From NCBI GenBank assembly GCA_964370165.1, contig CAYJIG010000076.1, forward strand, positions 1 to 7,928: a stretch of 7,928 nt of DNA. Direction: 5' to 3'. Within the stretch, counting starts at the first letter, position 1; each line of letters starts with the position of its first letter. This DNA comes from JAAYCI01 sp964370165. GTDB lineage: Bacteria; Bacillota; Clostridia; Oscillospirales; Ruminococcaceae. Of the stretch, positions 6,078-7,928 are shown piece after piece. The position numbers and the translations under genes are program-made. The notes beneath the pieces were generated by a model. It was not told the DNA's origin and made no database searches. It worked only from the letters and a program-made list of their open reading frames with translations.

Positions 6078-6106
6078 TTGTGTATATCTTTTATCTATGA
6101 TAAAAT
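6078..6106 (+). promoter_or_regulatory. Possible promoter of the GT2 / DUF6020 unit
   Basis: TTGTGT (6078-6083, 3 of 6) is followed by 17 bases and TAAAAT (6101-6106, 5 of 6). It lies between the ackA terminator and the gene at 6148, giving a leader of about 35 bases. TATGAT (6096-6101) is an overlapping alternative -10 without a well-spaced -35. Confidence 0.45.
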
Positions 6107-6147
6107 AACAAACATCAAATGATAATTTTGGTGGAGGAGATATTGAT

Positions 6148-7080
6148 ATGGGAAAAGTTGCGGTGCTGATTCCATGCTACAACGAAAGCATTACTATACA
6201 AAAAGTGGTGAGTGATTTCAAAACTGCTTTACCAAAGGCAGATATCTACGTTTATGATAACAACTCTTCTGACGGCACAGACAAGCTGGCAAAAGAAGCC
6301 GGCGCCATTGTGCGATATGAGCAGCGCCAAGGTAAAGGAAACGTTATCCGCACTATGTTTCGTGATATTGAGGCCGAGTGCTATGTGATGGTAGACGGAG
6401 ACGACACATATTCGGTGGAGCAAGCCGTCGAAATGGTGCGTCTTGTACAGGAAGACGGCTACGACATGGTAATAGGCGACAGGCTGAACTCCACCTACTT
6501 CACTGAAAACAAACGCATGTTTCACAACAGCGGAAACAAAGTGGTGCGCTGGGCGATAAACAGCCTTTTCAACAGCGATGTGCAGGATATCATGACGGGA
6601 TATCGTGCGTTTTCACGTAGTTTTGTAAAAACTTGCCCCGTTGTAAGCCGTGGGTTTGAGATAGAAACCGAAATGAGTATCCACGCCCTTGACAAAAATC
6701 AGAAAATCATATCTGTGCCGGTGGGATATTCGGACAGGCCTGAAGGCAGTGTGTCGAAACTATCCACCATATCCGATGGCATAAAAGTACTTATGAAGAT
6801 ATTCAACCTTTACCGTGAGTATAGACCTTTGGCCTTTTTTGGCCTGTTTGCACTTTTATTTGTTGCAATAGGTGTTATATTTTTTGTTCCGGTACTTATT
6901 GATTATATCCAAACAGGCCTTGTGCCAAAATTCCCCTCGCTTATTGCCGCAGGCGTGTTTTTGATGCTGTCTATTCTTAGCATTACCACAGGAATACAAC
7001 TGGATTCTGTAAGCAGAAAGCATCGCCAGTTGTTTGAGCTACTTTGTAACATGCAAAAAAGCCCCGATACATCAAAATAA
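6148..7080 (+). CDS. GT2 family glycosyltransferase with C-terminal membrane anchor
   Basis: A GT-A fold transferase, probably one that moves a sugar from a nucleotide-sugar to a polyprenyl phosphate on the cytoplasmic face. The catalytic domain (about 3-220) shows LIPCYNE (7-13), YVYDNNSSDGT (34-44), RQGKGNV (60-66), the metal-binding VDGDDTY (82-88), DIMTGYRAFSR (147-157) and FEIETEMSIHALD (170-182). Two hydrophobic helices follow (about 228-252 and 262-284), then a short basic tail. GT2 domain plus two terminal helices in about 310 residues matches the DPM1/GtrB/CsbB-like architecture. The sugar cannot be read from the sequence. The start is clear: GGAGGAG (6133-6139) lies eight bases upstream. 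The next gene begins 27 bp downstream with no terminator between, so the two are likely co-transcribed. That next gene is a GT-C-like membrane protein, consistent with a lipid-linked sugar pathway. Confidence 0.92.
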   Translation: MGKVAVLIPCYNESITIQKVVSDFKTALPKADIYVYDNNSSDGTDKLAKEAGAIVRYEQRQGKGNVIRTMFRDIEAECYVMVDGDDTYSVEQAVEMVRLVQEDGYDMVIGDRLNSTYFTENKRMFHNSGNKVVRWAINSLFNSDVQDIMTGYRAFSRSFVKTCPVVSRGFEIETEMSIHALDKNQKIISVPVGYSDRPEGSVSKLSTISDGIKVLMKIFNLYREYRPLAFFGLFALLFVAIGVIFFVPVLIDYIQTGLVPKFPSLIAAGVFLMLSILSITTGIQLDSVSRKHRQLFELLCNMQKSPDTSK

Positions 7081-7107
7081 GATTTCTACTATAGGCAGGT
7101 ATCCACC

Positions 7108-7928
7108 ATGGAAAAAACGGCACGAAAATCCATATATAAAAAAGTTCTAGTTTCTATTTTAGCTTTTATCAGTACTTTTTCCCTTGCATGGTACCCCGGA
7201 TCACCTTTATTTTTGCATGGAAATAGTTTTTTTCATCTTATTTTATTTTTTGTTTTATACAAGCTTTATCTTGGTGCCTTAAAACATCTTGAAAAACGCA
7301 GCTTTTATGTTTGCATTACAGGTGGACTGCTATTGGGAACATGTGCAGGACTGGGCGCCATGATGACCGGCGGTGGCGGATTCACACATGTATTTTTGAT
7401 GCTACCCGGTTTTGCGGTTTTCTTTTTCATTATTTTAAGCTACGTTTTTGTGTGGCTGGATAATTATAACAAAAAAACTTTTACGAGCGTATCTTCTTCA
7501 AAACTTCAAAAAATACTCCGTTTTTTGTTTGGAGTCGAAAAGCATTCTTTTTTGTGCTTATTTCTTTTAATGGCCGTTTTATGGGCACCTTATTATATTT
7601 TAAGTTTTCCCGGTCTTGTGAGCTTAGATGTTTTTGTCCAAGTCGAAACGTGGTTTGGCCTAGTCGACTTCACTGCACATCATCCACCACTACATACCGC
7701 TTTCATCGGCGCTTCTATGCAGCTGGGTGAATGGATATTCGGCACATATGCGGCAGGCGTTGCCCTTGCAAGCGGACTACAACTATTATTAACATCTTTA
7801 CTCATCACTTTTATTTTACGCACCATGACACGCCTTGATATTCATAAAAACTTTTGTGTTTTAGCTCTTCTTTTCTATGGTGTTTTGCCTCTGATGGGTT
7901 TTTATGTTGTTACGCTTTGGAAAGATAT
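7108..7928 (+). CDS. DUF6020-like polytopic membrane protein (3' end outside window)
   Basis: Reading from ATG 7108 the frame stays open to the window edge: 273 codons plus two bases, so the C-terminus is missing. The product is highly hydrophobic, with segments at about 13-28, 40-57, 67-86, 93-117, 148-166 and 217-237 and another starting near 249. Between them lie FPGLVSLDVFVQ (167-178) and HHPPLHT (191-197), then LWKD at the cut end (270-273). 'PG-x3-D-x3-Q', 'HHP-x2-H-T' and 'WKD' are typical of DUF6020-type membrane proteins, which resemble GT-C transferases in layout: the conserved Asp and His lie in loops predicted to face outward. The ribosome site is weak (AGGCAGG at 7093-7099, eight bases before ATG). 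It follows the GT2 gene by 27 bp and likely shares its transcript. The role is unknown; transfer of a lipid-linked sugar is an inference. Confidence 0.8.
   Translation, partial: MEKTARKSIYKKVLVSILAFISTFSLAWYPGSPLFLHGNSFFHLILFFVLYKLYLGALKHLEKRSFYVCITGGLLLGTCAGLGAMMTGGGGFTHVFLMLPGFAVFFFIILSYVFVWLDNYNKKTFTSVSSSKLQKILRFLFGVEKHSFLCLFLLMAVLWAPYYILSFPGLVSLDVFVQVETWFGLVDFTAHHPPLHTAFIGASMQLGEWIFGTYAAGVALASGLQLLLTSLLITFILRTMTRLDIHKNFCVLALLFYGVLPLMGFYVVTLWKD

Noticed and set aside
1..7928. CRISPR array, insertion sequence, integrase attachment site or defence genes
   Set aside because: No regularly spaced repeats, transposase or recombinase motifs, terminal inverted repeats or recognisable defence domains were seen on either strand.

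Overview
The window reads as ordinary chromosome of a low-to-moderate-GC Gram-positive anaerobe, most likely a member of Clostridia (Bacillota). Four things point there: strong AAGGAG/GGAGGAG-type Shine-Dalgarno sites, near-consensus sigma-A promoters, an ECF-type vitamin transporter S component, and TmcAL next to acetate kinase, a pairing typical of fermentative Firmicutes. The genus cannot be named from this sequence.

Layout from left to right. Positions 1-270 are a promoter region. Two tandem promoters point leftward out of the window, one of them a perfect TTGACA-N17-TATAAT, and one promoter points rightward to an orphan ECF transporter S component (271-909). A long bidirectional hairpin terminator (961-1007) separates that gene from a convergent minus-strand operon. 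Read from its promoter, the operon is tmcAL (tRNA-Met cytidine acetate ligase, 4616-3225), then a polytopic GT-C-like membrane protein (3217-1568), then a small DUF3592-like two-helix membrane protein (1502-1035). The first two genes are only 7 bp apart, and the ribosome binding site of the second overlaps the stop codon of the first.

At 4674-4721 the operon promoter and the rightward promoter of ackA (acetate kinase, 4792-5994) lie back to back, with their -10 boxes overlapping inside one 12-bp palindrome. ackA ends in an intrinsic terminator (6018-6055). A second rightward unit follows: a membrane-anchored GT2 glycosyltransferase (6148-7080), then the start of a DUF6020-like polytopic membrane protein (7108 to the window edge, incomplete).

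Two themes connect the genes. The first is acetate: AckA interconverts acetyl phosphate and acetate, TmcAL uses acetate and ATP to acetylate the wobble cytidine of elongator tRNA-Met, and the two share a divergent promoter. The second is the cell surface: a GT2 enzyme of the kind that loads sugar onto a polyprenyl phosphate lies near two large GT-C-like membrane proteins that could transfer such sugars outside the membrane. No defence system, CRISPR array, mobile element, rRNA or tRNA gene was seen. The most notable signals are regulatory: the overlapping ackA/tmcAL promoters and the rRNA-style tandem promoters at the left edge.
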